DNA from: Chloracidobacterium sp.
GTDB lineage: Bacteria > Acidobacteriota > Blastocatellia > Pyrinomonadales > Pyrinomonadaceae
Reading direction: 5' to 3'
DNA length: 64,000 nucleotides
NCBI GenBank assembly: GCA_016720705.1
Contig: JADKKB010000005.1
Span: forward strand, 663,501 to 727,500
Each line of letters starts with the position of its first letter. Position 1 is the stretch's first letter. The translations under genes were made by a program, and so were the position numbers. The notes beneath the pieces are model-generated. The model was not told the DNA's origin. It saw only the letters and a program-made list of their open reading frames with translations, and did no database searches. Below are positions 1 through 9,095 of the stretch, piece after piece.

Positions 1-2
1 GT

Positions 3-194
3 TTCAGCAACGATCCGTGTGTTCAGAATGAAAACACAGCAAGGGCCGGCAGCACCACGTCGAGCAAGGATGGAATTATCATCGCTGGTTTGACCGGGAT
101 CATCATCTTCGGCTTTACGGGAATCATCATCGCTGGCTTCGGCGAAGGCAAAGATGACGTTCCCGTCAACTGCGGCATAATTATTGCCGGATAA
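3..194 (+). CDS. C-terminal part of a GIIIAG-repeat protein (5' end outside window)
   Basis: An open frame enters from the left edge and stops with TAA at 192-194, giving about 63 residues. The visible part is a polar Ser/Thr-rich stretch followed by short hydrophobic repeats: DGIIIAG, TGIIIFG, TGIIIAG, then a charged linker (GEGKDD), and a last GIIIAG at the extreme C terminus. A strong hairpin terminator follows 46 bases later, which supports real transcription on this strand. I do not recognise a characterised family. The repeats could be a membrane-active or beta-prone segment, or the core of a secreted small peptide. The start, any signal peptide and the full length lie outside the window. 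The reverse-strand open frame here looks like a shadow, because its Pro/Lys/Met repeats are just the complement of these codons. Confidence 0.55.
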   Translation, partial: FSNDPCVQNENTARAGSTTSSKDGIIIAGLTGIIIFGFTGIIIAGFGEGKDDVPVNCGIIIAG

Positions 195-240
195 CTTTGT
201 TCCTTTCCCACTCGCGAGGGGGTGAATACCTCACAACTGC

Positions 241-274
241 GGCCCGTTTCGAAAGAGACGGGCCTTTTTATTTC
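241..274 (+). terminator. Rho-independent terminator
   Basis: The arms GGCCCGTTTC (241-250) and GAGACGGGCC (255-264) pair around a GAAA loop with one G-U pair, followed by a T-rich run. It ends the GIIIAG-repeat gene and overlaps the stop codon of the convergent cysteine desulfurase gene. Confidence 0.8.
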
Positions 275-1458
275 TTTGAGGTCGACGTTTTGGCGGGACT
301 GAGCTTGCGGAGATTCTCGACCGCGGCCGGCAGTACCTCAAGCACATAATCGAGATCTTCGTTGGTGTTGTATTTGCCAAAGCTGAAGCGGATAGCACCG
401 CGGGCGATCGTATCCTCGCGGCCCATAGCCTTTATGACACGCGAAGGCTCGATGGTGCCCGACGAACACGCAGACCCGGTCGATACGGCTACGCCGTGCA
501 TATCCAGATTGATAAGCAATCCCTCGCCTTCGACCCTGTCAAACGAGATATTTGCTACGGTTGGAACCCGATCAGAACCGAAGCCGTTCAACACAATATC
601 AGGGATCGCTTCGCCGACCCGGCTTTCGAAAAGGTCCCGCATCGCTTTTATCCGGTTTCCAACCTCTAACAGTTCGGACTTGGCTATAGCACAGGCCTCG
701 CCAAGAGCCACGATATTTGCGACCGATTCAGTTCCGGCCCTTAGTCCGCGTTCCTGCCGGCCGCCGAAATTTTGAGCTCGTATCCGTGTTCCTCGTCGAA
801 CGTAAAGTGCACCGGCACCCTTTGGAGCATATATCTTATGGGCTGAGATAGATAGTAGGTCGCAACCGATCGCCTCGACATCGATCGGGACTTTGCCCGC
901 TGCCTGAATCGCGTCGGTATGAAACCAGATCTTTTGGCCGCTGTCTCGGATGCCGCGAACAAAATGCCCGATCTCGTCGACCGGTTGGATAGTTCCGATC
1001 TCGTTATTGGCCGTCATTACCGTTATGAGAACAGTTTCATCAGTAACGGCGTTCTTGACGTCTTCGATCCGAACCACGCCGTCGGAATAAACCGGCAACC
1101 AGGTTATGGTATAGCCCCGTTTCTCAAGTTCTTCGCAAACATTCTTGACCGTCGAATGCTCGAATGCTGAAGTGATGATGTGTTTTCCGTGCTTTTCGTT
1201 CGCCTCGGCCAGGCCTTGGATCGCCAGATTGTTGGACTCGGTCCCGCCGGAGGTCAAGATAACCTCGTTCGGCCGTGAATTGATCAACTCCGCGATCTGA
1301 TGACGAGCTTTATCCACCGCGGCACGTGCCTTCTGGCCCTGAAAGTGGATGCTCGACGCATTTCCGTAAAACTCGGAAAAATATGGAAGCATTGCATCAA
1401 TGACGGCCGGGTCAGCGGCGGTCGACGCACTATTGTCTAGATAAACACGACGAAACAT
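268..1458 (-). CDS. Cysteine desulfurase (NifS/IscS family)
   Basis: A PLP-dependent class V aminotransferase-fold enzyme that takes sulfur from L-cysteine as a persulfide and passes it on for Fe-S cluster and thio-cofactor assembly. At 396 residues it has normal length. Visible signatures are the N-terminal YLDNSASTA, His101 and Asp182 (FHTDAIQ) near the cofactor, the PLP lysine Lys208 in SAHKIYAPKG, and the catalytic Cys331 in the STGSACSSG loop. No iscU, iscA or sufE lies next to it, so whether it serves the Isc, Nif or tRNA-thiolation route cannot be told. It is divergent from the radical SAM gene, itself an Fe-S enzyme, across a gap of about 220 bases in which I see no other gene. Its stop lies within the terminator of the upstream plus-strand gene. 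Confidence 0.95.
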   Translation of the reverse strand: MFRRVYLDNSASTAADPAVIDAMLPYFSEFYGNASSIHFQGQKARAAVDKARHQIAELINSRPNEVILTSGGTESNNLAIQGLAEANEKHGKHIITSAFEHSTVKNVCEELEKRGYTITWLPVYSDGVVRIEDVKNAVTDETVLITVMTANNEIGTIQPVDEIGHFVRGIRDSGQKIWFHTDAIQAAGKVPIDVEAIGCDLLSISAHKIYAPKGAGALYVRRGTRIRAQNFGGRQERGLRAGTESVANIVALGEACAIAKSELLEVGNRIKAMRDLFESRVGEAIPDIVLNGFGSDRVPTVANISFDRVEGEGLLINLDMHGVAVSTGSACSSGTIEPSRVIKAMGREDTIARGAIRFSFGKYNTNEDLDYVLEVLPAAVENLRKLSPAKTSTSKK

Positions 1459-1681
1459 AAGTGAATACTATCACATCCATAAATCGAAAAATCTGCATCT
1501 AAGTTAACACGGGAAAGTGAATCGACTGCGTGTGACGTAGGGAATTACGGTTAGCGACGATAATTGGTCGTAATCCGTGATCGAGTTTATGTTGCCGAAA
1601 CTACTGTATTAGCGTAAATTAGATGGTAGTGGTGTGCTGGTAAAAGTATGTTTCGGCCGCCACCGTGTAGGGATTTATAAA

Positions 1682-2842
1682 ATGGACTTTGCAACAAAAG
1701 AGATCTTCAAGCGATACGCGAGCATTTTGATCGGAAAACCGATCACGCCCGTGTTCCTCAATATTTTGGTGACGAGCGTATGCGATATGCGATGTACGCA
1801 TTGTTTCTTTACGGACGAACTTGATGACCGTCCGCGCAAAAAGCTGCAGATGAAGACGGACGAGATCGCCAAGATCTCGGAGACGCTTCGTGGTAATTTG
1901 GGCGTGCTTGTGTTGGCAGGCGGTGAACCGTTTACTCGAAAAGATCTGCCTCAGATCGTCAGGGCATTTTATGAAAATAACAAGCTCGACTCGGTCTATC
2001 TGATGTCAAACGGCCAGATCCATCCGCGTATTTTTCCGGATGTCGCTCAGATAATGGACGAATGCCCGAACCTCAATGTGAGTGTAGCGTTGGGTATAGA
2101 CGGGATGAAAGAAGCCCACGAAAAGATCCGTCGGAAAGAGGGAAGTTGGGACAAGGCGATACATACTGCCCGGACGCTTCAGCAGATGAAAAAGGAACAG
2201 TATCCGAGACTAGACATCCAGACTTGCACGTGCGTGATGCATTCGAACGAAGATACGATCTTCGACTGGTACGACTTTCTCAAAAACGACCTAAAGCCGG
2301 ATAAGGTCAATATTAACTATATTCGTCCACCGTCAAATGATCCGATCGAACTCCAATTTGATCACAAGCGTTATCAACAGCTCTCGGATATGATCCTCGA
2401 AGATACCAAGAATGCGGCGCTCAAGAACCGTTACGGCGGCGACTCCGGCTTTTTTAAGGCAGCGGTCGACATCTATATGCACGACTTGATCGCTAAGACC
2501 AAGGAAGAGAACAAGGCTCAGTTGACCTGTTACGCCGGAAGTGCCGGAGCGGTCATTTACGACAACGGAGCTCTTTCTTCTTGCGAAAACAAAGCCGATG
2601 TGCTTAATCTGCGGGATTATGATTGGGATTTTAACGCAGCGTGGAACACAGACCTAATGGCAGAGCGTCGCCGCGAAGCTGGTAACGGCTGCTTTTGCAC
2701 GCACGAATCGAATTGCTTCTATCCGTCGCTACCGTTTAATCCGAAGCATTTGGTCAAGATCAAAAAGCTCGAATCCGAAATGAAAAAGGTAGCAAAATCA
2801 GTCGGCTTCGAGGCTGCAAAAAAAGTTGCAATGAAGGCGTAA
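1682..2842 (+). CDS. Radical SAM enzyme with a C-terminal Cys-rich region
   Basis: The N-terminal CDMRCTHC is the CxxxCxxC motif that holds the SAM-binding [4Fe-4S] cluster, about 33 residues from the start, followed by the GGEPF motif. The C terminus has further cysteines (TCYAG, SSCEN, GCFCTHESNC) that could bind an auxiliary cluster, as in SPASM or twitch proteins. I chose ATG 1682 (AGGGA upstream) over the in-frame ATG at 1634, whose extra residues look unlike the family. It is 386 residues long. The glycosyltransferase gene follows after 17 bases, so the two are probably co-transcribed. Substrate is unknown. The lipid-type neighbours suggest membrane-lipid modification or a lipid precursor, but this is inference from context only. 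Confidence 0.85.
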   Translation: MDFATKEIFKRYASILIGKPITPVFLNILVTSVCDMRCTHCFFTDELDDRPRKKLQMKTDEIAKISETLRGNLGVLVLAGGEPFTRKDLPQIVRAFYENNKLDSVYLMSNGQIHPRIFPDVAQIMDECPNLNVSVALGIDGMKEAHEKIRRKEGSWDKAIHTARTLQQMKKEQYPRLDIQTCTCVMHSNEDTIFDWYDFLKNDLKPDKVNINYIRPPSNDPIELQFDHKRYQQLSDMILEDTKNAALKNRYGGDSGFFKAAVDIYMHDLIAKTKEENKAQLTCYAGSAGAVIYDNGALSSCENKADVLNLRDYDWDFNAAWNTDLMAERRREAGNGCFCTHESNCFYPSLPFNPKHLVKIKKLESEMKKVAKSVGFEAAKKVAMKA

Positions 2843-2859
2843 TTGGATAGCGTTCAACG

Positions 2860-4038
2860 ATGCCTCAAAGCACCCCCAAGATTCTGATCATCTCGTCTGA
2901 CACCGGCGGCGGGCATCGATCTGCCGCCGCGGCGATTTCCGATGGCCTTGAGAAATTCTGGAGTGGTGATTCGTCGGTGGTCCGGGTGATCAAGGCGGTC
3001 GAAGAATCGCATAATGTCACCGGCAAACTCGTCGATCTATACAACTGGATGCTGAAGAATAAGCAGCACTGGATGAAGTATCTGTATTGGGCGGTCAACA
3101 AGATAAGGCCGGAAACCCGCGAATTTTTTCATAAGCGATGCATCGGTTACGTCCGCGATCAGTTTGAAAAATGGTGCCCGCACGTTGTAGTAAGTGTTCA
3201 CCCTTTAACTCAACATATATTTGCGAGGATCCTTAAGGAACTTAATCTATCAGATCAGGTTCCGCTTGTAACTGTTGTAACTGATCCGTGTTACGGGTTT
3301 TGGAAGGGTTGGGCGTGCGAAGACGTGTCGCTATATTTAGTTGCAAACGAAGATGCTCGCGACCAGTTGCTTGATTATGGAATCGCACCGGAAAAGATCA
3401 AAGTTTCAGGAATGCCGGTGAATCCTAAGTTTCGTGAGGTCGACGAGAAAGACGCTCAGGACGCACGACGTGTATTCGGGCTCGACCCGGACAAATTTAC
3501 TGTATTTGTCAATGCGGGTTGGGTCGGCGGCGGTAACATCCCACAGATCTTTCGCGAACTTGTGAGAGGTGAACTCGATGTCCAAGCGATCTTTTTGGCC
3601 GGAAAGAACGAAGAATTGCGGCTCGAGGCGGAGAAGTTGGCTAAGACCGCGAAGTTTCCGGTAAAGGTCATAGGCTACTCCGAGGATATCGAAAAGCTTA
3701 TGCATTCGGCCAATGTAATGGTTTCGAAACTTGGTGGATTGACGACATTTGAGGCACTGGCTTGCCGGTTGCCGATCATTGCCGATCTAACAACGCCGCC
3801 GATGCCGCAGGAAGCGGGTACGTCGCAGTTGCTTGAGCGCCGCGGTGCCGGCATATTGCTTAAGCGGAGTTCGGACATTGTGCCGACCATCCAGAACCTG
3901 CTTTCGGACAACGGAGAGTATTCGCGGATGAAGGCGGCGACCATTGGTATGACGATGCCGAACTCAACCGATCAGATCATCAAGGAGATCAATGCCTTGC
4001 TGCCGCATCCCTTTACAACCTCAAGGGCAGCGGCTTAA
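2860..4038 (+). CDS. MGDG-synthase/MurG-type glycosyltransferase
   Basis: A GT-B fold glycosyltransferase of 392 residues. The N terminus has SSDTGGGHRSAAAAI, the GGGH motif of monogalactosyldiacylglycerol synthases and processive diacylglycerol glucosyltransferases; the C-terminal half has the nucleotide-sugar motifs (NAGWVGGGN, SKLGGLTTFEALA). Family members transfer a sugar from UDP-sugar to diacylglycerol at the inner face of the cytoplasmic membrane. It lies 17 bases after the radical SAM gene and about 95 bases before an SDR gene. No signal peptide is visible, as expected for a monotopic enzyme. The exact acceptor is not shown by the sequence; MurG is less likely because no cell-wall genes are nearby. 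Confidence 0.88.
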   Translation: MPQSTPKILIISSDTGGGHRSAAAAISDGLEKFWSGDSSVVRVIKAVEESHNVTGKLVDLYNWMLKNKQHWMKYLYWAVNKIRPETREFFHKRCIGYVRDQFEKWCPHVVVSVHPLTQHIFARILKELNLSDQVPLVTVVTDPCYGFWKGWACEDVSLYLVANEDARDQLLDYGIAPEKIKVSGMPVNPKFREVDEKDAQDARRVFGLDPDKFTVFVNAGWVGGGNIPQIFRELVRGELDVQAIFLAGKNEELRLEAEKLAKTAKFPVKVIGYSEDIEKLMHSANVMVSKLGGLTTFEALACRLPIIADLTTPPMPQEAGTSQLLERRGAGILLKRSSDIVPTIQNLLSDNGEYSRMKAATIGMTMPNSTDQIIKEINALLPHPFTTSRAAA

Positions 4039-4134
4039 TGCGTATTATTCAATTCGGCAACTTGTCACAACACCCTGATTTATTTAACCTCTTGATTTGG
4101 ACTCGTAGTCCATTTCAAATTGGAGATCAATAGT

Positions 4135-4884
4135 TTGAGCTTATTACTTGAAGGAAAACGAGCGTTCGTCTCAGGGGGAACGCGCGGAATCGGCGCCGCA
4201 ATCTGTGAGGTTTTTGCCCGCGAAGGTGCAGACGTCGCATTTAATTATTACTCGAGCGATGCACTTGCGGACGAAGTGCGGGCAAAGATCGAGGCTCACG
4301 GCCGTCGGGCGCTCAGCTTCAAAGTATCGGTCACGGACCGTTACGGGATGAAGCATATTGCCCGCGAGATCAAAGAGGCGTGGGGCGCGATAAATATTCT
4401 GGTCAATAATGCAGCGGTCAACAAGGGCGATAATTTCGCCACGACCACTGATAAATCCTGGGATTGGGTTGTTGATACCAACGTAAACAGCCTTTTTTCG
4501 GTTACCAAACCATTTTATAAACAGATGATTCGCGAGCGAGCAGGTTCGATACTCAATATCACCTCGGTCGGAGCGATTCGCAGTCTGCCGACATCAGTCC
4601 ACTACGCAACATCCAAGGCCGCGATGATCGGATTTACAAAATGCCTGTCGCGGGAAGCCGCAAACTTCGGCATTTCAGTCAACGCTATCGCTGCGGGCAT
4701 CTTTGACACTGATCTCGGCCACACGCTGCCCGAGCGTCTGCTGCAGATGCACGATTTCTGGGTTGCAAAGGGTCGCGTCGGCCGTCCGGAAGAATTGGCT
4801 GAGTATGCGGCGTTTATGGTATCTGACCGCAACAGCTTTATGAGCGGCGAGGTCGTCATAGTCGACGGCGGGGCGATCACCTAG
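4135..4884 (+). CDS. Short-chain dehydrogenase/reductase (FabG-like)
   Basis: A classical SDR of about 250 residues. It shows the NAD(P)-binding SGGTRGIG near residue 15, the NNAAVN motif, the catalytic Ser before a YATSK active site (Tyr and Lys), and a C-terminal VDGGAIT ending typical of FabG-like enzymes. I prefer the TTG at 4135, which has GGAG at 4122-4125 at a good distance, over the TTG at 4120. It probably belongs with the radical SAM and glycosyltransferase genes, and it ends at a strong terminator. The substrate could be a 3-oxoacyl group or a sugar/lipid carbonyl; the sequence does not decide. It is not near the fab cluster at 28-33 kb. Confidence 0.9.
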   Translation: MSLLLEGKRAFVSGGTRGIGAAICEVFAREGADVAFNYYSSDALADEVRAKIEAHGRRALSFKVSVTDRYGMKHIAREIKEAWGAINILVNNAAVNKGDNFATTTDKSWDWVVDTNVNSLFSVTKPFYKQMIRERAGSILNITSVGAIRSLPTSVHYATSKAAMIGFTKCLSREAANFGISVNAIAAGIFDTDLGHTLPERLLQMHDFWVAKGRVGRPEELAEYAAFMVSDRNSFMSGEVVIVDGGAIT

Positions 4885-4912
4885 GGATCCCAAAAATTAT
4901 CTAAACGTACGT

Positions 4913-4940
4913 AAACCGGAGTATTGCTCCGGTTTTTTTC
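4913..4940 (+). terminator. Rho-independent terminator after the SDR gene
   Basis: AAACCGGAG (4913-4921) pairs with CTCCGGTTT (4927-4935) around a TATTG loop, followed by a run of T. It closes the radical SAM/glycosyltransferase/SDR group. Confidence 0.88.
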
Positions 4941-5031
4941 ATTTGTGCGATAGAATCAATATAACAAATCAACGAATCAACAAAACGGTCAGCGGGCAGC
5001 CTGCGGCCGGAGAAGAATAAGGAGCAAAGAA

Positions 5032-6987
5032 ATGAAAAATCGTTTTTTACGCAGTCTTGGCTTGTCGGTATTAATATCGATCTTCCTGTCTGCCGGCGCC
5101 GTTGGCCAAAACCGCCAGGGACCGGATCCGGAGTTGATCGCAAAGCGACACGCGATCGAGAAAGAATTGAACGATATCGCGGTGGTCGACCGAAAGGTGA
5201 TGGTGCCGATGCGTGACGGCAAGCGAATGGCGGCTGACATTTACCGGCCAAAAGATGCGTCAAAACAATACCCGATCATTTTTTCGCGAACACCGTACAA
5301 TTTCAATTTCTGGGACGTCAGGCTTGGAGCTCCACGAGATATGACGTCGATCATTGACGCGATCAAGAGAGGCTACGCGTATGTTGTGATGAACGAGCGC
5401 GGCCATTTCTTCTCAGAAGGCAACTATGACATCCTCGGGCCGCCGACGACCGATGGCGACGACGCACTTACCTGGATGTCGTCGCAGCCGTGGTCTAACA
5501 AAAAGGTCGGCACGATCGGCTGTTCATCGACCGCGGAATGGCAAATGGGCGTTGCGGCCCGCGGCAATCCGGCGTTTACGACTATGATCGCACAGGGATT
5601 TGGCGCGGGCGTCGGACGTGTCGGGCCGTATTACGAACAGGGAAACTGGTATCGTGGCGGTGCCGTCCAAATGCTCTTCATTGCTTGGCTGTACGGTGAG
5701 CAGAATCAGGTTCGGCCGATGTTTCCGGCCAATACGTCGCAGGCAGACCTGATACGAGGGTCGAAATTGTTCGATCTCTCAGAGCAGGCTCCGTCGGTCG
5801 ACTGGTCCAAAGCTCTTCGCCATCTGCCCGAGATGGATATCATCAAGGCGGTTGATGGGCCAAACGGAGTATTTGCCGATGAAATGCCGAACATTACAGG
5901 TGGAGCGATGATACGCCGAACGCCGAACGACGCGGCGTGGTATAAGGGCGGGCTGTTTCACGACAATATGAAGATCAACATCCCCGGATTTTGGTTTATG
6001 TCCTGGTATGACGTTTCGGTCGGCCCAAACCTAGCGACGTACAACCACGTTCGCAAGACCGCAAGCCCCGACATCGCCGATAAACAGTACGCTGTGATCG
6101 CTCCGACGCTGCATTGCAGTTATACGCGTGCGACCGAGAACACGGTGGTCGGTGAACGAAGTATGGGTGATGCTCGCCTCGATTACAGTGCATTGACGTA
6201 TGGATGGTTCGATCATTTCCTAAAAGGGGAAAAGAACGACATCCTGAAAATGCCTAAGGTTCAGTATTTCACGATGGGCAGCAACAAATGGCAATCTTCC
6301 GATCAGTGGCCGCCGAAGGGTGCCGAGCCGATGAAGTTCTATCTGGCGAGTAGTGGCAAGGCAAACTCGTTAAAAGGCGACGGATCTCTCGTTGCGGCAC
6401 CGCCGGCCACCGATAGTCCCGACAGCTTTGATTACGATCCGATGAATCCGGTCCCATCGTTCGGCGGGAACGTCTGCTGTACGGGAAATGCGATAACGGG
6501 CGGATCGTGGGATCAGAGCAAAATGGAAGAGCGGCAGGACATCCTGGTTTACAGTTCGGACGTACTGAAAGAAGGGATCGAACTGAGCGGGTCGATCGAT
6601 CTAACGCTTTTTGTATCATCGAGCGCGAAGGACACAGATTTCACCGTCAAGTTGATAGACGTTGATGAAAATGGGAAAGCGTGGAATCTTGACGAGACGA
6701 TCCAGCGAATGCGTTACCGCGACGGATACGAAAAACCGCTGGCGTGGATGGATGCCGGAAAGGTCTATAAGGTAATGTTTCAGCCGATGACGACCAGTAA
6801 CTATTTTGCGCCGGGCCACCGAATCAGGATCGAGATATCGAGTAGCAATTTTCCGCGTTTTGACCGCAATATGAACACGGGCGGAAACAACTACGATGAA
6901 GTGAAAGGCGTGATCGCACGCAATTCGGTTCATCATTCCAAACAATATCCGGCTGAACTCACGATCACGGTCGTGAAGAAAAAGTAA
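5032..6987 (+). CDS. Secreted CocE/NonD-family hydrolase (S15 type)
   Basis: A 651-residue alpha/beta hydrolase of the CocE/X-Pro dipeptidyl-peptidase (S15) group, which cleave ester or amide bonds of small molecules or peptides. An N-terminal signal peptide (SLGLSVLISIFLSAGAVGQ) sends it out of the cytoplasm. VPMRDGKRMAADIYRP is the conserved entry of the family. The nucleophile Ser lies in IGCSSTAEWQM, and the His in TLHCSYTRA; the C-terminal 230 residues form the jelly-roll domain seen in this group (LSGSIDLTLFVSSSAKDTDF). GGAG lies shortly before the ATG. The substrate cannot be read from the sequence. It stands alone between two terminators. Confidence 0.88.
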   Translation: MKNRFLRSLGLSVLISIFLSAGAVGQNRQGPDPELIAKRHAIEKELNDIAVVDRKVMVPMRDGKRMAADIYRPKDASKQYPIIFSRTPYNFNFWDVRLGAPRDMTSIIDAIKRGYAYVVMNERGHFFSEGNYDILGPPTTDGDDALTWMSSQPWSNKKVGTIGCSSTAEWQMGVAARGNPAFTTMIAQGFGAGVGRVGPYYEQGNWYRGGAVQMLFIAWLYGEQNQVRPMFPANTSQADLIRGSKLFDLSEQAPSVDWSKALRHLPEMDIIKAVDGPNGVFADEMPNITGGAMIRRTPNDAAWYKGGLFHDNMKINIPGFWFMSWYDVSVGPNLATYNHVRKTASPDIADKQYAVIAPTLHCSYTRATENTVVGERSMGDARLDYSALTYGWFDHFLKGEKNDILKMPKVQYFTMGSNKWQSSDQWPPKGAEPMKFYLASSGKANSLKGDGSLVAAPPATDSPDSFDYDPMNPVPSFGGNVCCTGNAITGGSWDQSKMEERQDILVYSSDVLKEGIELSGSIDLTLFVSSSAKDTDFTVKLIDVDENGKAWNLDETIQRMRYRDGYEKPLAWMDAGKVYKVMFQPMTTSNYFAPGHRIRIEISSSNFPRFDRNMNTGGNNYDEVKGVIARNSVHHSKQYPAELTITVVKKK

Positions 6988-7018
6988 GCTAAGGCTAGAA
7001 GTTGTTCGTGAAACGCCG

Positions 7019-7063
7019 GAAAGACGCGAAGGTCAGAGTTCATCTCTGATTTTCGCGTCTTTC
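7019..7063 (+). terminator. Hairpin terminator between convergent genes
   Basis: GAAAGACGCGAA (7019-7030) and TTCGCGTCTTTC (7052-7063) form a perfect 12-bp stem. It ends the CocE gene and could also act on the minus strand. Confidence 0.65.
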
Positions 7064-7081
7064 AAATTTCTAAAGTTCGAG

Positions 7082-7407
7082 CTAACCCTGTTTTTCGAGC
7101 GGTTCCTTCGCCTTGTCGATAAAGACTTAGATCATATCGGCAATACGTTTATTCATCTCGCTGCTGATCAGGCTTTCTCCCGCGAGTCCTGCAAGCAGGT
7201 GGAGGTCGCGGGCTGATCTGCGTCGGAGTTCGGCCGATTGCGAGAACTGGACCATCGTCGCGTTCGTAGCCTTTTCGAAAAAAATCCGCCGAGTAACGCA
7301 GGAAATCCTCTGTTTCGACACGAACCGGTGCTCTGCTCGGCGGGGGCCATTTTAGTAAACCCGATTACCAAGTCGGGGCCGCCGAACACGTTGACATTCA
7401 TTTGCAA
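7082..7407 (-). pseudogene. Decayed second copy of the SRPBCC-family gene
   Basis: This stretch matches the 3' half of the intact SRPBCC gene at 9096-9584. In one frame the copy reads ETEDFLRYSADFF, parallel to EAENFLRYSADFF of the intact gene; then an extra base in a T run (7 on the minus strand here against 6 in the intact gene) shifts the frame. The rest continues as ELRRRSARDLHLLAG and EMNKRIADMI, an in-frame TAA interrupts, and VFIDKAKEPLEKQG follows to a final stop at 7082. The N-terminal half is missing. One frameshift, one nonsense codon and truncation make a pseudogene the best reading; a single sequencing error could not explain all three. Confidence 0.8.
7142..7231 (-). repeat. 90-base direct repeat, copy 1 (partner at 9153-9242)
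   Basis: This segment and 9153-9242 are identical at 89 of 90 positions (one C/G difference near 7160), in the same orientation about 2 kb apart. It encodes the RRSARDLHLLAGLAGES region of the SRPBCC gene and its decayed copy. Sequence outside the tract is much more diverged. Confidence 0.9.
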
Positions 7408-7440
7408 TCTTCAAATACGAAAGCGTGGTTTTCGACGGCT

Positions 7441-8832
7441 TCACTGCAACAGCCGTAGCAGTTTGTAACCGCTCCAATTATGATCGGGAAATCGTGAGAG
7501 AATGACCGCCTTTCCGTCCGCCGTCTGAATCAGGATGTCCAAAAACGTCCCTAATCCCAGCGACAATGTCGGTTGGAACGAAGGGTCTAAGTCGCCGTTC
7601 CCCAAACGCCGTTTTAGGTATGGATATGCTGAGTCCCACACCCCAAAAATAAACCGTCCGTCCGACTGCTGGACAACGCGAGATATTCTGGAGTCGGAGA
7701 CGAAAAAAGGGGGATCACCCGGCTTTATGAGCGCCGAGACCTCACACTTGCCTCCCCACGCCCCACCGTAAATCTGATCTGGAAAACCGTTGGAAAGGAA
7801 CCGAGAGGTGTTTGCCTGGTAGTAGATCCAGCCCCCGAGATTATATGAGGCCGATGACACGAGGATGTTGTCTCCGGTTTGAACCATCAGCGACTGATAT
7901 TGGACGTTTGATGTCCCAGCGGAAGGTCCGTTCTCGTCGTAACAAACTGAATCAAAATTCGTCGGTGCCTCTACCGTCGGGAATCCGGGATCTGCTAATC
8001 CTCCAGTCAAGAAGCGAAAAATGCGAGGTGCATTACTCCCGCCCAAGACATAAAATGAGGACGAGGATAATCCAAAAACATAGATCTTTCCAGAGGCAGG
8101 TGCGACCGTGACGCCGGATCCCAGGGAAAAGGTGTATGGAATATAGACATTTCCTAGCGTTCCAAATGTTGAATCGGCGGAGCCGTCGGTACGGAGCCGG
8201 GTCAGGTAAGAGACAGTTCGCGTCGTCGGAAACGGGTAGCCGGGACCCGAAAATACTTTTTGGACCTGATAGAAAATCAGCGGCTTCCCGGCCGAAACAT
8301 CAATGTCTATGGAGGTGCCGCTGATCACGTTCAGGCCCAATACGACATACCCGTTTCCCGCGCCGAACGTAGTGTCTAGTATTCCAGCGGCGGTGAATCG
8401 CCACACGGCGGCAAGCTTGGGGTCTGTAGTTTCGCCTGCGACGAGTATCTTCCCGTCGGACTGGACCTTGAACGCGATCGGTGTTCCGTAAACCCTTTGG
8501 ACCAGGTTGAAAAGCGGCACATAGGATTTAACCGCTTCCCCGTGAAATCCAAAACTGGAATCAAGAGATCCGTTCGCGTTGTGGCGGCGGACGACAATGC
8601 GTCTACTTGAACCTTCGCCCGTGTAGCACAGCACTAGCAGCTTTCCGCCTTGCTGTTGTTCCACTGCGATCGGGTGGATATCGGCGAAAATGTTCGTCGC
8701 TACGCCGCCCGTACCAAATGTCGGATCCGGGGAGCCCGATGCCCCCAAAAGATCGACGTTGGCAAAAATGAGCAAGAGCGGTATCATTACCGCATTCGCT
8801 GAAAAGCTAGCCAAACGTTTGATAGTCATCAT
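7441..8832 (-). CDS. Secreted delta-60 repeat protein
   Basis: About 463 residues with a signal peptide (ASFSANAVMIPLLLIFANVDLLGASG). The body is made of delta-60-type repeats, each with a G-x-x-D-x-x-F-G core: SPDPTFGTGG, GSLDSSFGFHG, GILDTTFGAGN, GSADSTFGTLG, GLADPGF, GDLDPSF, alternating with Q-S-D-G-K/R-I/F strands such as VQSDGKILVAGE. Such repeats are expected to form a beta-propeller-like extracellular protein; no enzyme activity is known. I chose the ATG at 8832, seven or eight bases after AGGAGG, over the codons upstream. It sits between the intact SRPBCC gene and its decayed copy, so it was probably captured by that duplication or inserted between the copies. Confidence 0.85.
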   Translation of the reverse strand: MMTIKRLASFSANAVMIPLLLIFANVDLLGASGSPDPTFGTGGVATNIFADIHPIAVEQQQGGKLLVLCYTGEGSSRRIVVRRHNANGSLDSSFGFHGEAVKSYVPLFNLVQRVYGTPIAFKVQSDGKILVAGETTDPKLAAVWRFTAAGILDTTFGAGNGYVVLGLNVISGTSIDIDVSAGKPLIFYQVQKVFSGPGYPFPTTRTVSYLTRLRTDGSADSTFGTLGNVYIPYTFSLGSGVTVAPASGKIYVFGLSSSSFYVLGGSNAPRIFRFLTGGLADPGFPTVEAPTNFDSVCYDENGPSAGTSNVQYQSLMVQTGDNILVSSASYNLGGWIYYQANTSRFLSNGFPDQIYGGAWGGKCEVSALIKPGDPPFFVSDSRISRVVQQSDGRFIFGVWDSAYPYLKRRLGNGDLDPSFQPTLSLGLGTFLDILIQTADGKAVILSRFPDHNWSGYKLLRLLQ

Positions 8833-9095
8833 AATCATCTCCTCCTTTTGAACAAATCCGAAATTTCGATCTCATTGTCCATTCGCTTAACAATTCGGCT
8901 CGTCCGGTCGCGGGTCGAATCCGCTCTGGAAGGTCGGGCGGAACAACATCGTTCGGTTCGACTACCGGATCGAAAGGGTCGAAAGCAGTCTGTCGAACTC
9001 AGGGCTTAATCGAACTACGACAGACAGTTTATGATCAGACGCGGTGGCGAATTCTTTGATGCGATGCTGTTCAATTTCCATTAGCCCCGTCCCGT

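Noticed and set aside
1459..1681. Possible RNA gene in the gap between the desulfurase and radical SAM genes
   Set aside because: I found no tRNA-like clover or strong hairpin there.
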